Part shown: positions 1 through 10,104 of the stretch, piece by piece | How the letters are laid out: each line of letters starts with the position of its first letter | How positions within the stretch are numbered: position 1 is the stretch's first letter | Source: CALNYS01 sp942490855 | GTDB taxonomy: Bacteria; Planctomycetota; Phycisphaerae; Phycisphaerales; UBA1924 | Direction: 5' to 3' | Assembly (NCBI GenBank): GCA_942490855.1 | Contig: CALNYS010000004.1 | Location: 744,001 to 808,000, forward strand | DNA length: 64,000 nt | Made by a program: the position numbers and the translations under genes | The notes under the pieces: generated by a model | Seen by the model: the letters and a program-made list of their open reading frames with translations, nothing else | Database searches by the model: none | Told to the model about the DNA's origin: nothing

Positions 1-2235
1 GTCCGGACGGAGCACCACGTCGCCGCGCGAGCCCTCGTCGAGGGCGTCAACGATCTCGTCGTTGACCACCAGCAGCCCGCCCACGCCCTGGGGGACCGCG
101 CCGAGGCGGAAGAGGATCGGCGACTTGCGCCGGTGCGTGAACGACCACGTGACGCGCTGCGCGTGGGTGGTCTCTTCGCTGTGGACGCGCGTGAGCGGCG
201 TGCGGAACGCGAGAGGGCGCAGCGGGTCGGCGCTCTCGAGGGTCGCCTTGCCCGCCTTGAAGGGGGCGACCTCGTACACCGGGCCCCACACGCCCTTCTT
301 CTGCGCGTCGCTCCAGCCGCCGCTCGGACGACCGAGGTTGTCAACGAGCGCGACGATCGTCTGCTCGCCCTTGACCAGCGGGAGCGCGAAGGGCGCCTCG
401 CTCGCGCCCGGGGCGAGACCCGCGATCTCGATCAGCTCGCCCTTCGCGTACAGGTGCACGCGGTCGCCTGACTCGGGGAGCAGCGCCTTGGGCTTGCGGG
501 CGCTCGTCGAAGAGAGGCGCCAGCGCAGCCAGCCGTAGCCCTCGCTCGCGCCGAGCTCGTCGAGCGTCGCAGGCCCGTCGATTACCGCGTAGCGCTGGCT
601 CTCGCCGCTGAGAAGATCATCCGTCGTCGCCCGCGACCACCCCGAGAGGGTGCGCCTCGCGGACGACGCCTTGGCTTCGCCCCACGCGCCGCGCTCGACG
701 GCGCCGTCGCTCCCGACGCGGGTCCAGCGCTTCCACCCGTCCCGGGCGACGCCCTCGCGATCGCCGCCGATCAGCAGCCCGTCGCCCGCGACGGCGCACG
801 CGCTGGCCTGCTCGGTGCTGAGCACGACAACCGTGACGCCCTCGTGCTCGACGATCGTCGGCGTCTTCCCGCGCGTCGGGGAGGCCTGCCCCTCCGACCC
901 GTTGATCGAGAAAACAACGGGCGAGCCCACCGGGGCGGTGAGCGCGATCGCCCGCGTGGCGCCCCAGACCGCCGACGCGTTGGTGTAGTCGACGCGGCTG
1001 TTGGGACCGATCAGCGTGTCGAGCAGGCACCAGACCGCGGGGCTGTCCTTGAGATCGATCTCGAGCGTGCGACCGTCGGGGAGCAGGAGCTCGCGGCGCA
1101 ACCCGCGGGTCGTCTTGGCGTCGGGGTCGCGCAGCACGAAGACCGCCGAGCCGTTCTCGCCCGGGGCGTGCAGGACCGTCTCGCTCCCGGCCTGCGGCGC
1201 CATCGCGCCGCCCGCGGCCGCCCAGTCGATCGCCGTGAGCGTGCGCTCGAACGAGGACGTGAACATCAGCAACGGGCGGAGCGCGTCGAGGGTCTCTGTC
1301 GCGAGCCCGCCCTCGCCGATCGGCGCGCCGGCGCTGCCGGACTGCGCGACGTACCCGTCGCGGACGAAGGGGAGCCGACCGCCCGAGAACCCGAAGCGCG
1401 AGCCGCCGGCGAAGGGCGCGATGTTGACCTGGGCGCCGGCCGCGGCCGCCTGCGCCAGCTCGTGCAGCGCCCGCGCGGGCGCCGGGGCGGACTCGCCCTG
1501 CCCCCAGACGCCGGGGCGCCCGAGTTCGAAGTCCAGCGCGAGGCAGGCCTGATCCGGGCGCACGGCGCGGAGCTGGCGGAACGTGGCGAGCAGGTCCGAG
1601 TGCCCGTTCCAGCCCTCCGTCTCGCCCTCGCCGCTGGCGTAGAGGTTGTTGGCGCTGACGATCGGGACCGCGAAGCCGCCCTCGCGGAGGTACCGCTGGA
1701 GCTCGCCGAGGTACGCGCCCGCCTGGGCGGGGTCGGCGCAGAACCAGCGGTGCTCGTTCTGGACGAGGACGATCGGCCCGCCTTCGGTGGCCTGGAGCCC
1801 CTTGAGCTGGGCGGCCAAGGCGCGGAGCCAGGCCGAGCAGGCGCCGAGGAACCCCGGGGCGGACGAGCGGAGCGGGAGCGCGCGCCCGTCGTCGGTGGCG
1901 CCGGGGTCGACCCAGGCCGGGATCCCGCCGCGGTCGCGTCCGTCCCCCTGGAAGGGGCCGGGGCGGAGGATGACCATCAGCCCGTGCTCGCCGGCGAGGT
2001 GCACGAACCGCGCGATATCGCGGTCGCCCTCGAAGTCGAAGGCGGCGCGTCGGGGCTCGTGAACCGCCCAGACCGCCGGGACGAGGATGGTGTTGAGGCC
2101 GGCGGCCGCGGCCGCGGCGAGGCGGTCGGGCCATGACTCAGACGGGACGCTGGCGGGGTCGATCGTGCCGCTGACGATCCAGCGGCGCGTGCCCCCGACG
2201 TTGAGCCCCCGACGATCGATGGTGACAGTGGGCAT
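1..2235 (-). CDS. GH35 beta-galactosidase-like glycoside hydrolase (3' end outside window)
   Basis: Predicted family 35 glycoside hydrolase, which would release terminal beta-galactosyl residues. The window holds 745 codons and the stop lies before base 1. The ATG at 2235 has GGAGG ten bases upstream. The TIM-barrel part carries ILRPGPFQGDG and GGIPAWV near residues 75-95. The probable acid/base is E161 (VLVQNEHRW) and the probable nucleophile E237 (LDFELGRPGVWGQG), as in GH35. The rest looks like accessory beta domains. No signal peptide is visible, so it may be cytoplasmic. It is transcribed away from the tolC-like gene. Family is fairly sure; the substrate is inferred. Confidence 0.8.
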   Translation of the reverse strand, partial: MPTVTIDRRGLNVGGTRRWIVSGTIDPASVPSESWPDRLAAAAAAGLNTILVPAVWAVHEPRRAAFDFEGDRDIARFVHLAGEHGLMVILRPGPFQGDGRDRGGIPAWVDPGATDDGRALPLRSSAPGFLGACSAWLRALAAQLKGLQATEGGPIVLVQNEHRWFCADPAQAGAYLGELQRYLREGGFAVPIVSANNLYASGEGETEGWNGHSDLLATFRQLRAVRPDQACLALDFELGRPGVWGQGESAPAPARALHELAQAAAAGAQVNIAPFAGGSRFGFSGGRLPFVRDGYVAQSGSAGAPIGEGGLATETLDALRPLLMFTSSFERTLTAIDWAAAGGAMAPQAGSETVLHAPGENGSAVFVLRDPDAKTTRGLRRELLLPDGRTLEIDLKDSPAVWCLLDTLIGPNSRVDYTNASAVWGATRAIALTAPVGSPVVFSINGSEGQASPTRGKTPTIVEHEGVTVVVLSTEQASACAVAGDGLLIGGDREGVARDGWKRWTRVGSDGAVERGAWGEAKASSARRTLSGWSRATTDDLLSGESQRYAVIDGPATLDELGASEGYGWLRWRLSSTSARKPKALLPESGDRVHLYAKGELIEIAGLAPGASEAPFALPLVKGEQTIVALVDNLGRPSGGWSDAQKKGVWGPVYEVAPFKAGKATLESADPLRPLAFRTPLTRVHSEETTHAQRVTWSFTHRRKSPILFRLGAVPQGVGGLLVVNDEIVDALDEGSRGDVVLRPD

Positions 2236-2373
2236 GCGCGGGGGCCTCCGATATTTGCATGGGAAAGGGGTCCGACACGCGAGCGGAACAGTAGGCGCGC
2301 ACACGTGAGAAGGCAATGCGCACACACCGGGTCTGACGCAACGCAACGCGTGCGCCTCGGTAGACTCCAGCCC

Positions 2374-4092
2374 ATGTCCCGCCCCGACGCCGTCCAAACC
2401 GCCGCGCGCCTGTCGCTGTTCGCGCTCGCGCTGACGGTCGGGGCGTGCACCTCGCTCGACGCGATCGACCGCAAGACCGAACGCCTGATGGAGAGCGAGT
2501 CGGCCCGGCTCGGCGGCGGCGCGGTCTCGCCTGCGGTCCGCTCGCTGAGCCCCGGCGCCGAGCGCACGCCGGGGCAGACGGATCTCGAGCCCCCGTCGGT
2601 CAACCCGGGGGTGTCCGAGCTGCGCTACGACCAGGCCTCGGCCGACCGCGACGTGGCGTCGGCCCTGGAGTCGTACGCCGAGATCCCCGCCGACGCCCCC
2701 GTCTACAACCTCGAGGAGGCCCTGGCGGTCTTCCAGCGGACCGGGCGCGAGTACATCAGCGAGCGCGAGGAGTACACGCTCGCGGCGATCCGCCTGCTCC
2801 AGGAGCGCCACCTCTGGGGGCCGCGGTTCTTCAACGACACGACCGCGTCGGTCGCGAGCACCGCGGGCGACCCGGGCGTGGACATCCCGCTGCGCCTGAT
2901 CAACGAGCTCCGCGCGACCCAGCGCCTGCCCTACGGCGGCAACGTCGAGGCGAGCCTGCTGTGGGACGCGACCGAGCAGCTGCGCACGACCGCGACCGAG
3001 GACTACACGCAGGCGACCCAGCTGGCGCTCTCGGGGAACATCCCGCTGCTGCGGGGGGCGGGCGACGTCGCGCGCGAGAGCCTGATCCAGAGCGAGCGCA
3101 ACCTCGTCTACTCGGCGCGCACGTTCGAGCGCCGGCGGCGCGAGCTGCTGGTGGACATCGCCAGCGACTACTTCAACCTCGTCAACCAGCTCGACCGCAT
3201 CCGCAACCAGGAACGCTCGATCGAGAGCCGGCAGCAGTCCGTCGAGCGCACCCGCGCCGAGGTGGACGCGGGCAAGCGCCGGGCGCTCGAGATCCGCCAG
3301 CAGCAGCAGAACCTGCTCTCGGCGCAGGACGCCCTGATCGGGCTGCGCGAGAGCTACCTCCGCTCGCTCGACCGCTTCAAGATCCGCCTGGGCCTGTCGG
3401 TGACCGAGCCGATCGCGATCGGGCGCTCCGACCTCACGCTGCCCGAGCCGGCGGCGACGCCGGTGGAGTCCTCGCTCGCGGCCGTCCGCTACCGCCTCGA
3501 CCTCCAGAACCGGCGCGACCAGCTCGACGACAGCCGACGCGCCGTGGCCAACTCGCGCAACGCCCTGCTGCCCGATCTGGACCTCGCGGGCTCGCTCGCG
3601 GTCGGGACCGACCCCGGCGAGGACGTGGGCAACCTGGACTTTGTCTGGGACCGCCCGGAGTACTCCGCCTCGGTCACGTTCGGGCTGCCCCTCGACCGGG
3701 AGATCGAGCGTCTCTCGGTCCGTTCGTCGATCATCTCGCTCCAGCGCGCCCTGCGCGGGTACGAGCAGTTCCGGGACAACGTGATCCTCAGCGCCCGGGC
3801 GACGAGGCGGAACATCGATCAGCTCCGGTTCTCGTTGGTCCTCAACGAGCAGCGCGTCGAGAACATCCGCCTCCAGATCGAAGAGCAGAAGCTCCGCGAC
3901 GACACCGACCCCTTCGACCTGACCCAGTCCGAGGACCAGCTCCTCGACGCCGAGAACAACCTCGCCCAGGCGCAGCAGCAGCTCCGCACCGCGGTGCTGG
4001 AGTTCCTGCTCTCGACGGGGCAGCTGCGGATCACGCCCGACGGGCGGTTCGCCCCGCTGCCGGGGATGGACGCCCCGACCGAGGGCGACTGA
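2374..4092 (+). CDS. TolC-family outer membrane efflux lipoprotein
   Basis: A 572-residue outer membrane factor that would form the exit duct of a tripartite export system. The ATG at 2374 starts a lipoprotein signal ending LTVGAC, so the mature N-terminus should be an acylated cysteine. Two OEP-type repeats rich in long amphipathic helices follow (about residues 170-350 and 370-555), with the typical Q/R/E-rich coiled-coil stretches. The N-terminal ~130 residues are a linker with no recognised fold. It lies 134 bases upstream of an HlyD-type adaptor on the same strand, so the two probably work together. No pump gene is adjacent. Confidence 0.85.
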   Translation: MSRPDAVQTAARLSLFALALTVGACTSLDAIDRKTERLMESESARLGGGAVSPAVRSLSPGAERTPGQTDLEPPSVNPGVSELRYDQASADRDVASALESYAEIPADAPVYNLEEALAVFQRTGREYISEREEYTLAAIRLLQERHLWGPRFFNDTTASVASTAGDPGVDIPLRLINELRATQRLPYGGNVEASLLWDATEQLRTTATEDYTQATQLALSGNIPLLRGAGDVARESLIQSERNLVYSARTFERRRRELLVDIASDYFNLVNQLDRIRNQERSIESRQQSVERTRAEVDAGKRRALEIRQQQQNLLSAQDALIGLRESYLRSLDRFKIRLGLSVTEPIAIGRSDLTLPEPAATPVESSLAAVRYRLDLQNRRDQLDDSRRAVANSRNALLPDLDLAGSLAVGTDPGEDVGNLDFVWDRPEYSASVTFGLPLDREIERLSVRSSIISLQRALRGYEQFRDNVILSARATRRNIDQLRFSLVLNEQRVENIRLQIEEQKLRDDTDPFDLTQSEDQLLDAENNLAQAQQQLRTAVLEFLLSTGQLRITPDGRFAPLPGMDAPTEGD

Positions 4093-4226
4093 CCGCGTCC
4101 GCGCGGGGGTTATCCGCCGGGGCGGGCGACAATTTCTTGCGAAGAGGATGAAACTTTCGCACGGATCGGGGGTTCATGCCTAGGGTAGGACTCTGAACAC
4201 ATGCCCTGCCTCCGGAGGTCTCCGCC

Positions 4227-5819
4227 GTGCTGATGGACTCAATGTCTAGCCGCTTGGTTATCGCACCGTCGCGCCGCGGCGCCGTGCGCACGCTCTTGAT
4301 CGCGCTCGTGGCCGGGGTGGCCGTGGTCGCGGCCGGGGTGGGCGCGGTCTCGATGCAGAGCGGCTCGTCTCAGAACGATGGGGCGCTGGACCTGCACCGT
4401 GTGGCCTCAGAAACGTTCGATATCAAGATCATCGCGACCGGCGAGCTCGAGGCGCTCAAGCAGACCGAGCTCCGCTGCGAGCTCGAGAACGCCGTCAGCA
4501 TCACCGACCTCGTGGACGAGGGCGCCCGCGTGATGGCGGGCGACGTGCTCGTCGAGCTCAACGCCGAGAGCATCAAGACGTCCATCGAGGACGAGCTGCT
4601 CAAGGTCGAGACGGCCCGCAGCGACCTCGTGGCCGCGGAGAACGGGTACGAGATCCAGGTCAACGAGAACGACGCGGCGCTGCGCCAGGCCCAGCTCAAG
4701 CTCGACCTCGCGCAGATCGAGCTGCGCAAGTGGGAAGAGGGCGACCTCGTCAAGAAGATCGAGGACCTCACCCTCGCGATCGATCAGGCCGTTCGACGCC
4801 TCGATCAGCGCAAGGAGGCGTTCGAGCAGTCGCAGCGCCTCTTCGACCGCGGCTTCCTGGCGAGCGACCAGCTCAAGAACGACGAGATCGCGTACATCGA
4901 CTCGCAGGCGGCGCTCAAGACCGCCAAGTCCAACAAGTGGGTCTACGAGACCTTCGAGATGGACAAGCGCCGCAAGCAGCTCACCAGCGACGTCGAGGAG
5001 GCGGAAGCCGAGCTCGACCGCGTGCAGCGCCAGAACGCCAGCCGACTCGCCAACAAGGAAGCGGACCGCACCAACAAGCGCCGCCAGCTCCAGATCCGCG
5101 AGGAGCGTCTCGCGAAGCTCAACGAGCAGCTCGAGCGATCCGTTGTCGTCGCGCCCACCGACGGCCTCGTCGTCTACGGCTCGACGGCTCAGCAGTCCCG
5201 GCGGGGCTGGAGCAACGACGGCCCGCTCCAGATCGGGCGGACCGTGCGCCCCAACGAACTCCTGATCGTGCTCCCGAACACGCAGCAGATGGTGGCGACC
5301 GTCCGCGTCCACGAGGCGAACGCCGGGCGCATCGCCCCCGGCCAGAAAGCCACGCTCCGGATCGACGCGATGCGCGACCGGGTGTTCACCGCCGAGGTGA
5401 TGGAGATCGGCGTGCTGGCCGAGTCCGGCGGGTGGCGCGACCCGAACCTGCGCGAGTACACCGTGAAGCTGCTGCTCAACGAGGCCAACGGCGCCGAGCT
5501 GCTCAAGCCCTCGATGCGCTGCGAGGCTGAGATCGTCGTCGATAGCGTCGAGGACGCGATCGCGGTCCCGGCGCAGGCGGTCTTCCGCGACGGTCGCACG
5601 AGCTACGTCTACACGCAGCAGGGCGCCCGCTACCAGCGCACCGCGGTGCAGGTGGGGCGGCGCTCGACGCTCTACGCCGAGATCCGCAACGGCGTGGTCC
5701 CGGGCGACCGCGTGCTCCTCCGCGAGCCCGCCCCGGGCGAGCTAATGCGTGAGGACGCGATCGATGACGCGCTGGCCGCGGGCGAGCGGGCCGGCGGGGC
5801 GCAGGCCGCGTCCTTCTAA
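4227..5819 (+). CDS. HlyD/RND-type periplasmic adaptor (membrane fusion protein)
   Basis: A 530-residue adaptor that would bridge an inner-membrane pump and the TolC-like protein upstream. The GTG at 4227 is seven bases after GGAGGT; ATG at 4233 is an alternative. One membrane anchor lies at about residues 18-40. Then come half of a lipoyl-like domain, a long coiled-coil hairpin (about 120-300, very rich in K/E/Q/R), the second lipoyl half (VVVAPTDGLVVYG), a beta-barrel and a C-terminal domain with VPAQAVFRDGRTSYVYT. The pump it would serve is not in the window; MacB-type ABC or RND partners are both possible. Confidence 0.85.
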   Translation: MLMDSMSSRLVIAPSRRGAVRTLLIALVAGVAVVAAGVGAVSMQSGSSQNDGALDLHRVASETFDIKIIATGELEALKQTELRCELENAVSITDLVDEGARVMAGDVLVELNAESIKTSIEDELLKVETARSDLVAAENGYEIQVNENDAALRQAQLKLDLAQIELRKWEEGDLVKKIEDLTLAIDQAVRRLDQRKEAFEQSQRLFDRGFLASDQLKNDEIAYIDSQAALKTAKSNKWVYETFEMDKRRKQLTSDVEEAEAELDRVQRQNASRLANKEADRTNKRRQLQIREERLAKLNEQLERSVVVAPTDGLVVYGSTAQQSRRGWSNDGPLQIGRTVRPNELLIVLPNTQQMVATVRVHEANAGRIAPGQKATLRIDAMRDRVFTAEVMEIGVLAESGGWRDPNLREYTVKLLLNEANGAELLKPSMRCEAEIVVDSVEDAIAVPAQAVFRDGRTSYVYTQQGARYQRTAVQVGRRSTLYAEIRNGVVPGDRVLLREPAPGELMREDAIDDALAAGERAGGAQAASF

Positions 5820-5834
5820 CCCTCCCGGGTTTCT

Positions 5835-7086
5835 TTAAAACAACGTCCCGTCGGCGTCCACGAGCCGGCGCCACATGAGCGTCTGCGCCTCGTCGACGTC
5901 GTAGTCGTCCGACCGCGACGCGAAGAAGTTGTGTCGGCTCACGTCGCGCCCTTCGATCATCACGACGCGCAGCGCCGGGTTCTCGAGCAGGTCAACGCTC
6001 TCGGCGTCCTCCGCCTTCGCCTCGGGCGAGAGTTCCCCGAGGATCCGAACGGTCGGTCGGCACGGGTTGGTGGGCGTCCAGCCGGTGACCACGCCGTCGC
6101 GCCCGTCGCTGAGCGTCACGACGGAACCGGGCGGGTAGGGCGGGGCGACGGTGATGAGCGCCTTGACGCACATGGGGTCGAGGCGCGCCGCCCACGGCGC
6201 GCTGAGCATGGCGTGCTGGACCTCGACGGCGGCGCGCGGTCGGGAGCCGTCGGGCGGGTTGCGCAGGCGGTCGAACACGTCGGCGACGCCAACGATGCGG
6301 GCGAAGATCGGGATGCTTTCCCCGTCGAGGGAGCGGCTCCACGCCGTCGCCTTCGGTCTTCTCGGGGAACCCGGATCCGTCGTAGCGCTGGTGATGATTC
6401 AGGATGATCGACGCCGCGCTGGGGCCGATCTGCTCGCGGACCATCTCGTAGCCGTGCCAGACGTGCTGGCGCCAGACAGGGTCGTTCTCGTTGAGCGTGC
6501 GGGCCCAGCGGTCGAGCGTCTCGGGGTCGAGCTGGAGCATGCCGATGTCGTGGAGCATCGCGCCGACGCCGAGGTTGACGACGTTGGTGGCGTAGCGCGG
6601 GTGCAGGCGCGAGCGCTGCTGGGCGACGTACGGCTGGAGGCGCAGGCCCATCAGCAGGCTCAGCGAGCAGACGTTTGCCGCGTGCGCGATGTGCGTCTTC
6701 CCGCCGGCGCAGACCTCGTCGATGTAGAGCGCCGCGCGCGGGTGGGTCGAGAAGAGATCGATGATCAGGCCGATGGTCTCGCGGAACTGCTCGTACTCGA
6801 GCTCCGCTTCGCCGTCGTTCGCCACGCCCGCGAAGGCTTCGTCGAGGCCCGCGGCGAGCTCGTGCTGCAGGGCGATCGCCGCGGGGTTCACGTACTCGCC
6901 CAGGAACGCGAGGCTCGGGTAGCTCACCCAGACCTCGCGGAGTTCGATCTCGCGCAGGCGGTCGATCGCCGCCATGTCGAGCTCGAAGCCCGTCTGGAGA
7001 AGGACCCGCCCCGGCGTCTGCGGGTGGTGCAGCGGCATGGCGAGGGTCATTCCCGGCGCGGCCTGGCTCAGCGGGACTTTCAGCAT
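5835..7086 (-). pseudogene. HD-GYP domain protein, interrupted by a frameshift
   Basis: Reads as one HD-GYP protein, the family that hydrolyses cyclic di-GMP, but in two frames. From the ATG at 7086 (GGAG five bases upstream) the first frame gives an N-terminal domain of about 130 residues, then the HD core (MLHDIGML, HGYEMV) and the GYP-like signature NHHQRYDGSGFP. Near 6324-6333 the frame changes by one extra base. The second frame continues SIPIFARIVGVADVFDRL and runs to the TAA at 5835-5837. The signature is FP rather than YP. Either a true lesion or a one-base assembly error. It converges on the adaptor gene with 15 bases between stops. Confidence 0.8.
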
Positions 7087-7193
7087 TGTGGCTCCGGCGG
7101 GGAGGTCCCGCACCCGGGGCTATCGGCCGGATCGGGACACGCGCTCGCGCGGACCGCCCAGACCCGCACGGCTTTTCGGGCGTCCGCGGGTGG

Positions 7194-8615
7194 TTATCGC
7201 CCGGTGGTCTTCTTGCGACGCAGCACGTGGTGGTACTGCTGGGCGAAGCGGTGGGCCTCGTCGCGGACGGACTGGCACAGACGGAGCCCGGGGTTGTCGC
7301 GCCCGAGGCGGATGGGCTCGCTCCGCTCCTGGGCGTATATGAGCTCTTCTTTCTTTGCGAGCGAGATCACCATGGGCGGGCGGGTGTCGAGCTGGGCGAA
7401 CGCCTCGAGCGCCGCGTGCAGCTGCCCCAGCCCGCCGTCGATGAGCACCACGTCCGGATACAGCTCCTGCCCAGCGCCCGCGTCGCGGTAGCGCCGGCTG
7501 ACGACCTCGCGGATCGCGGCGTAGTCGTCGTTCGTGACCGTCTTGATGCGGAACTTGCGGTACCCGTCCTTGAACGGGCGCCCGTCAACGAAGCACACCT
7601 TGGAGCCGACCGTCTCGTTGCCCTGGAGGTGCGCGATGTCGATGCCCTCGACGCAGCGGATGGGCGTGTCGATTCCGAGCGCGCGCTGGAGGCTGCGCAG
7701 TCCCTTCTCCGGGTCGATGTACGCGATCTCCGCCTCGGGCTGCCAGCCGTCGCGGACGGTCGCGCGGTCGTCGAGCTTGAGGATCGCGTCGATCTGGTCC
7801 CGGATCGCCGCGGCTTTCTCGTACGCCATCGTCTTTGACGCCTCGCCCATCTCGTCGCGCAGGTCCTTCAGCACGACGCTCCGCTTGGATTCCATGAACC
7901 GGGCGAGGCGCGCGATGTCGTCGCGGTACGCCTCCTTGCTGATCCGGTCGGCGCAGGGCGCCGTGCACTGCCCGATCGCGTGGAGGATGCACGGGCGGAA
8001 GAAGCGGTTTTTTGGGTCGCCCTCGACGATGTCCAGCCGGCACGTGCGGAACTTGAAGATGCGCTGCATCACCTGCAACGCCTCGCGCAGCGCGCCGCCC
8101 CCGGTGAACGGGCCGTACACCTTCGCGCCGGGGTACTCCGACGGCTGACGCGTGATGAAGACGCCCGGGAACTCGTCGCGCATCGTCACAACGAGGTAGG
8201 GGAACGTCTTGTCGTCGGACTGGCGCGAGTTGTACGGCGGCTTGATGTCCTTGATCAGCCGTGCCTCGGCGAGCAGCGCCTCGACCTCGCTCTCGCACTC
8301 GAGGGTGTCGAACGTGTGCACCACGTCGAGCATCGGCGTCTTCTTGGGCCCAAGGTCCGTCGAGGGCAGGAAGTACGACGCGACCCGTTCGCTGAGGCGC
8401 ACGGCTTTCCCGATGTACAGCGTGACGCCCGCCGCGTCCTTCATGAAGTACACACCCGGTCGCTTGGGCAGCGCCCGCGCCGTGCGCAGCAGGCGTTCCA
8501 GCCGCTCCCCCCGCGACTCGCTCCCCCACACCGGCGGCGGCGCGTCGGGGCGATCGGGCGGGAGGGTGTCGCCGGGGTCGGGGGTCGTGTTGGACTCGAA
8601 GGGCGGTTCGCTCAC
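7194..8615 (-). CDS. uvrC: UvrC-like excinuclease subunit, lacking the C-terminal HhH domain
   Basis: Nucleotide excision repair nuclease of the UvrABC system, which cuts on both sides of a lesion. Order: GIY-YIG domain (residues ~52-130, GVYFMKD...LYIGKA), a cysteine set C192/C209/C217/C221 that matches the family's Fe-S cluster ligands, a UVR motif that binds UvrB (~230-278), and the RNase H-like nuclease (VVLIDGGLGQL, DEAHRFA). At 473 residues it is about 130 short of typical UvrC and stops right after the nuclease domain, so the tandem helix-hairpin-helix is absent. The ATG at 8615 precedes an unusual Pro/Asp-rich N-terminus of ~35 residues. Confidence 0.9.
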   Translation of the reverse strand: MSEPPFESNTTPDPGDTLPPDRPDAPPPVWGSESRGERLERLLRTARALPKRPGVYFMKDAAGVTLYIGKAVRLSERVASYFLPSTDLGPKKTPMLDVVHTFDTLECESEVEALLAEARLIKDIKPPYNSRQSDDKTFPYLVVTMRDEFPGVFITRQPSEYPGAKVYGPFTGGGALREALQVMQRIFKFRTCRLDIVEGDPKNRFFRPCILHAIGQCTAPCADRISKEAYRDDIARLARFMESKRSVVLKDLRDEMGEASKTMAYEKAAAIRDQIDAILKLDDRATVRDGWQPEAEIAYIDPEKGLRSLQRALGIDTPIRCVEGIDIAHLQGNETVGSKVCFVDGRPFKDGYRKFRIKTVTNDDYAAIREVVSRRYRDAGAGQELYPDVVLIDGGLGQLHAALEAFAQLDTRPPMVISLAKKEELIYAQERSEPIRLGRDNPGLRLCQSVRDEAHRFAQQYHHVLRRKKTTGR

Positions 8616-8661
8616 GGGGGGATGGTATTCAGCGTCGAACGGGCCGGTAGAGTGGGTGGCT

Positions 8662-10104
8662 ATGAGAAAGCGATTCGCCGGTTATTTGCGCCGCAAGCTC
8701 AAACGGGCCGTTCTCACCATCCTCGTGCTGTTCGCGGTACTGACCATCATCGGCTGGCCGGCGATGACGACACAGCCCGGCATCACGAAGGATTGGGTTG
8801 GCGAGCTCAACACGCTTCGCGCGTCACTCGAGCCCCGCGGCGAGGCGGCGTGGCCGATCTATCGCGACATCATCGTGAGCGACTTCGGAGTATCCCGCAC
8901 ACGTGACGATGAGGTCAGCCACCTCCTCGAAGCGATCTGGGAAATCAGTGATTACAAGCGTCATCCGCGTCCACAGGAGCACGACTGGAACAGCTCTTTC
9001 TTCGACCCGCACCGGGCAGTGCTCGCTGACTCTGACGATGTGTTCGTGAAGCTGGATCGCGCTGCGCTGATGCCGCGCAGCGGGAAGCTGTACGCGCGGG
9101 TCGGCTCCGCGATCGAAGGCGAGCAGGACGCATCATCTCGAGTGATTGGGATGGATATCTGGATGCCGGAGCTGGGCATGAGCCGAAGACTCTCATTGCT
9201 CAACGGCCTTCGTATGAGGGCCGTGTCGGAAAGCGGGGACTGGGGCGAGTTCGCGCAAGCTTCGACTGCGTCCTTTGCGCTCGCAGATCACACGGCGCGG
9301 GTAGGCATTCTGGTCGAGGAACTGGTGGGTGTTTCGATTGCAGCGTTCGCGGTTGAGATAATTCGAGTTGAAATCACCGAAAAAGAAGTGCCGGCGGACG
9401 CGTGCGCTGCGATCGAAACAGATCTGGAACGTCTCGTTCGCCCGCGCGAGTGGTACAGGAACGCGCTAGAGATGGAAAAAATCTCGGTTGTTTCCTCGCT
9501 CGATGTCCTGTTCGGAACGAACGGGTACGCAAATGCCGGAATATGGGAGTACGACGGGGTAGGCCGAACGTTCGTGAAGCATCCCAACGAATGGTGGAAT
9601 CGGATCGTCAACGCGCACGCGATTTGGATAGATACCAAGCAGGACTGCGTCAGCGCGTTCGACCGGGAATACGCGCGACTGCACGATGGGATTCGTCTCG
9701 AACCAGGTGCGATAGCGGAATTTCAACGCGCGATTGACATGCTGCAGCGCGACGATACCCCGCTCGGAGTGATGCTCGATATCCACACGTCGGCGATGGT
9801 ACGAGTGCTCCGAAATAACATCATGCTCGAGCGCGACGTCCTCGCCACCCGACTCATGCTCCGGCTCGAAGCCATCCGCGCCGAGAGCGGCGTCTGGCCC
9901 GAAACGCTCGAATCGTCGGGACTCGCCGAGCTCAATGAATGCCCGCTCACCGGTCGCCCGTTTGTCTACGCGCTGACCCCCGAGGACCCGCACGGGCGCG
10001 CCTACACGCTCCACGCACCGCACACGGAATGGAAGTACATCGGCGGCGAGGACTTCACCGAGCCGCGGCCCGAGTTCGAGCCCGAGGTCGAAGACGAGTT
10101 TTAG
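8662..10104 (+). CDS. Hypothetical membrane-anchored protein
   Basis: A 480-residue protein with no family I can name. The ATG at 8662 gives a basic N-terminus (MRKRFAGYLRRKLKR) and one membrane helix at about 16-35; the rest should be outside the cytoplasm. The C-terminal ~80 residues (LRLEAIRAESGVWPETLE ... CPLTGRPFVYAL) resemble the tail of many large planctomycete hypothetical proteins, where a helix is followed by a short region about initial and target residue sizes. The middle (about 9250-9650) is visibly lower in GC than its neighbours. Its TAG shares bases with the stop of the converging M20 gene (10101-10104). Confidence 0.7.
   Translation: MRKRFAGYLRRKLKRAVLTILVLFAVLTIIGWPAMTTQPGITKDWVGELNTLRASLEPRGEAAWPIYRDIIVSDFGVSRTRDDEVSHLLEAIWEISDYKRHPRPQEHDWNSSFFDPHRAVLADSDDVFVKLDRAALMPRSGKLYARVGSAIEGEQDASSRVIGMDIWMPELGMSRRLSLLNGLRMRAVSESGDWGEFAQASTASFALADHTARVGILVEELVGVSIAAFAVEIIRVEITEKEVPADACAAIETDLERLVRPREWYRNALEMEKISVVSSLDVLFGTNGYANAGIWEYDGVGRTFVKHPNEWWNRIVNAHAIWIDTKQDCVSAFDREYARLHDGIRLEPGAIAEFQRAIDMLQRDDTPLGVMLDIHTSAMVRVLRNNIMLERDVLATRLMLRLEAIRAESGVWPETLESSGLAELNECPLTGRPFVYALTPEDPHGRAYTLHAPHTEWKYIGGEDFTEPRPEFEPEVEDEF

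Noticed and set aside
617..2136. Long frames on both strands within the GH35 gene
   Set aside because: Composition is biased and no motifs are seen; the frame starting at 2235 holds all GH35 motifs.
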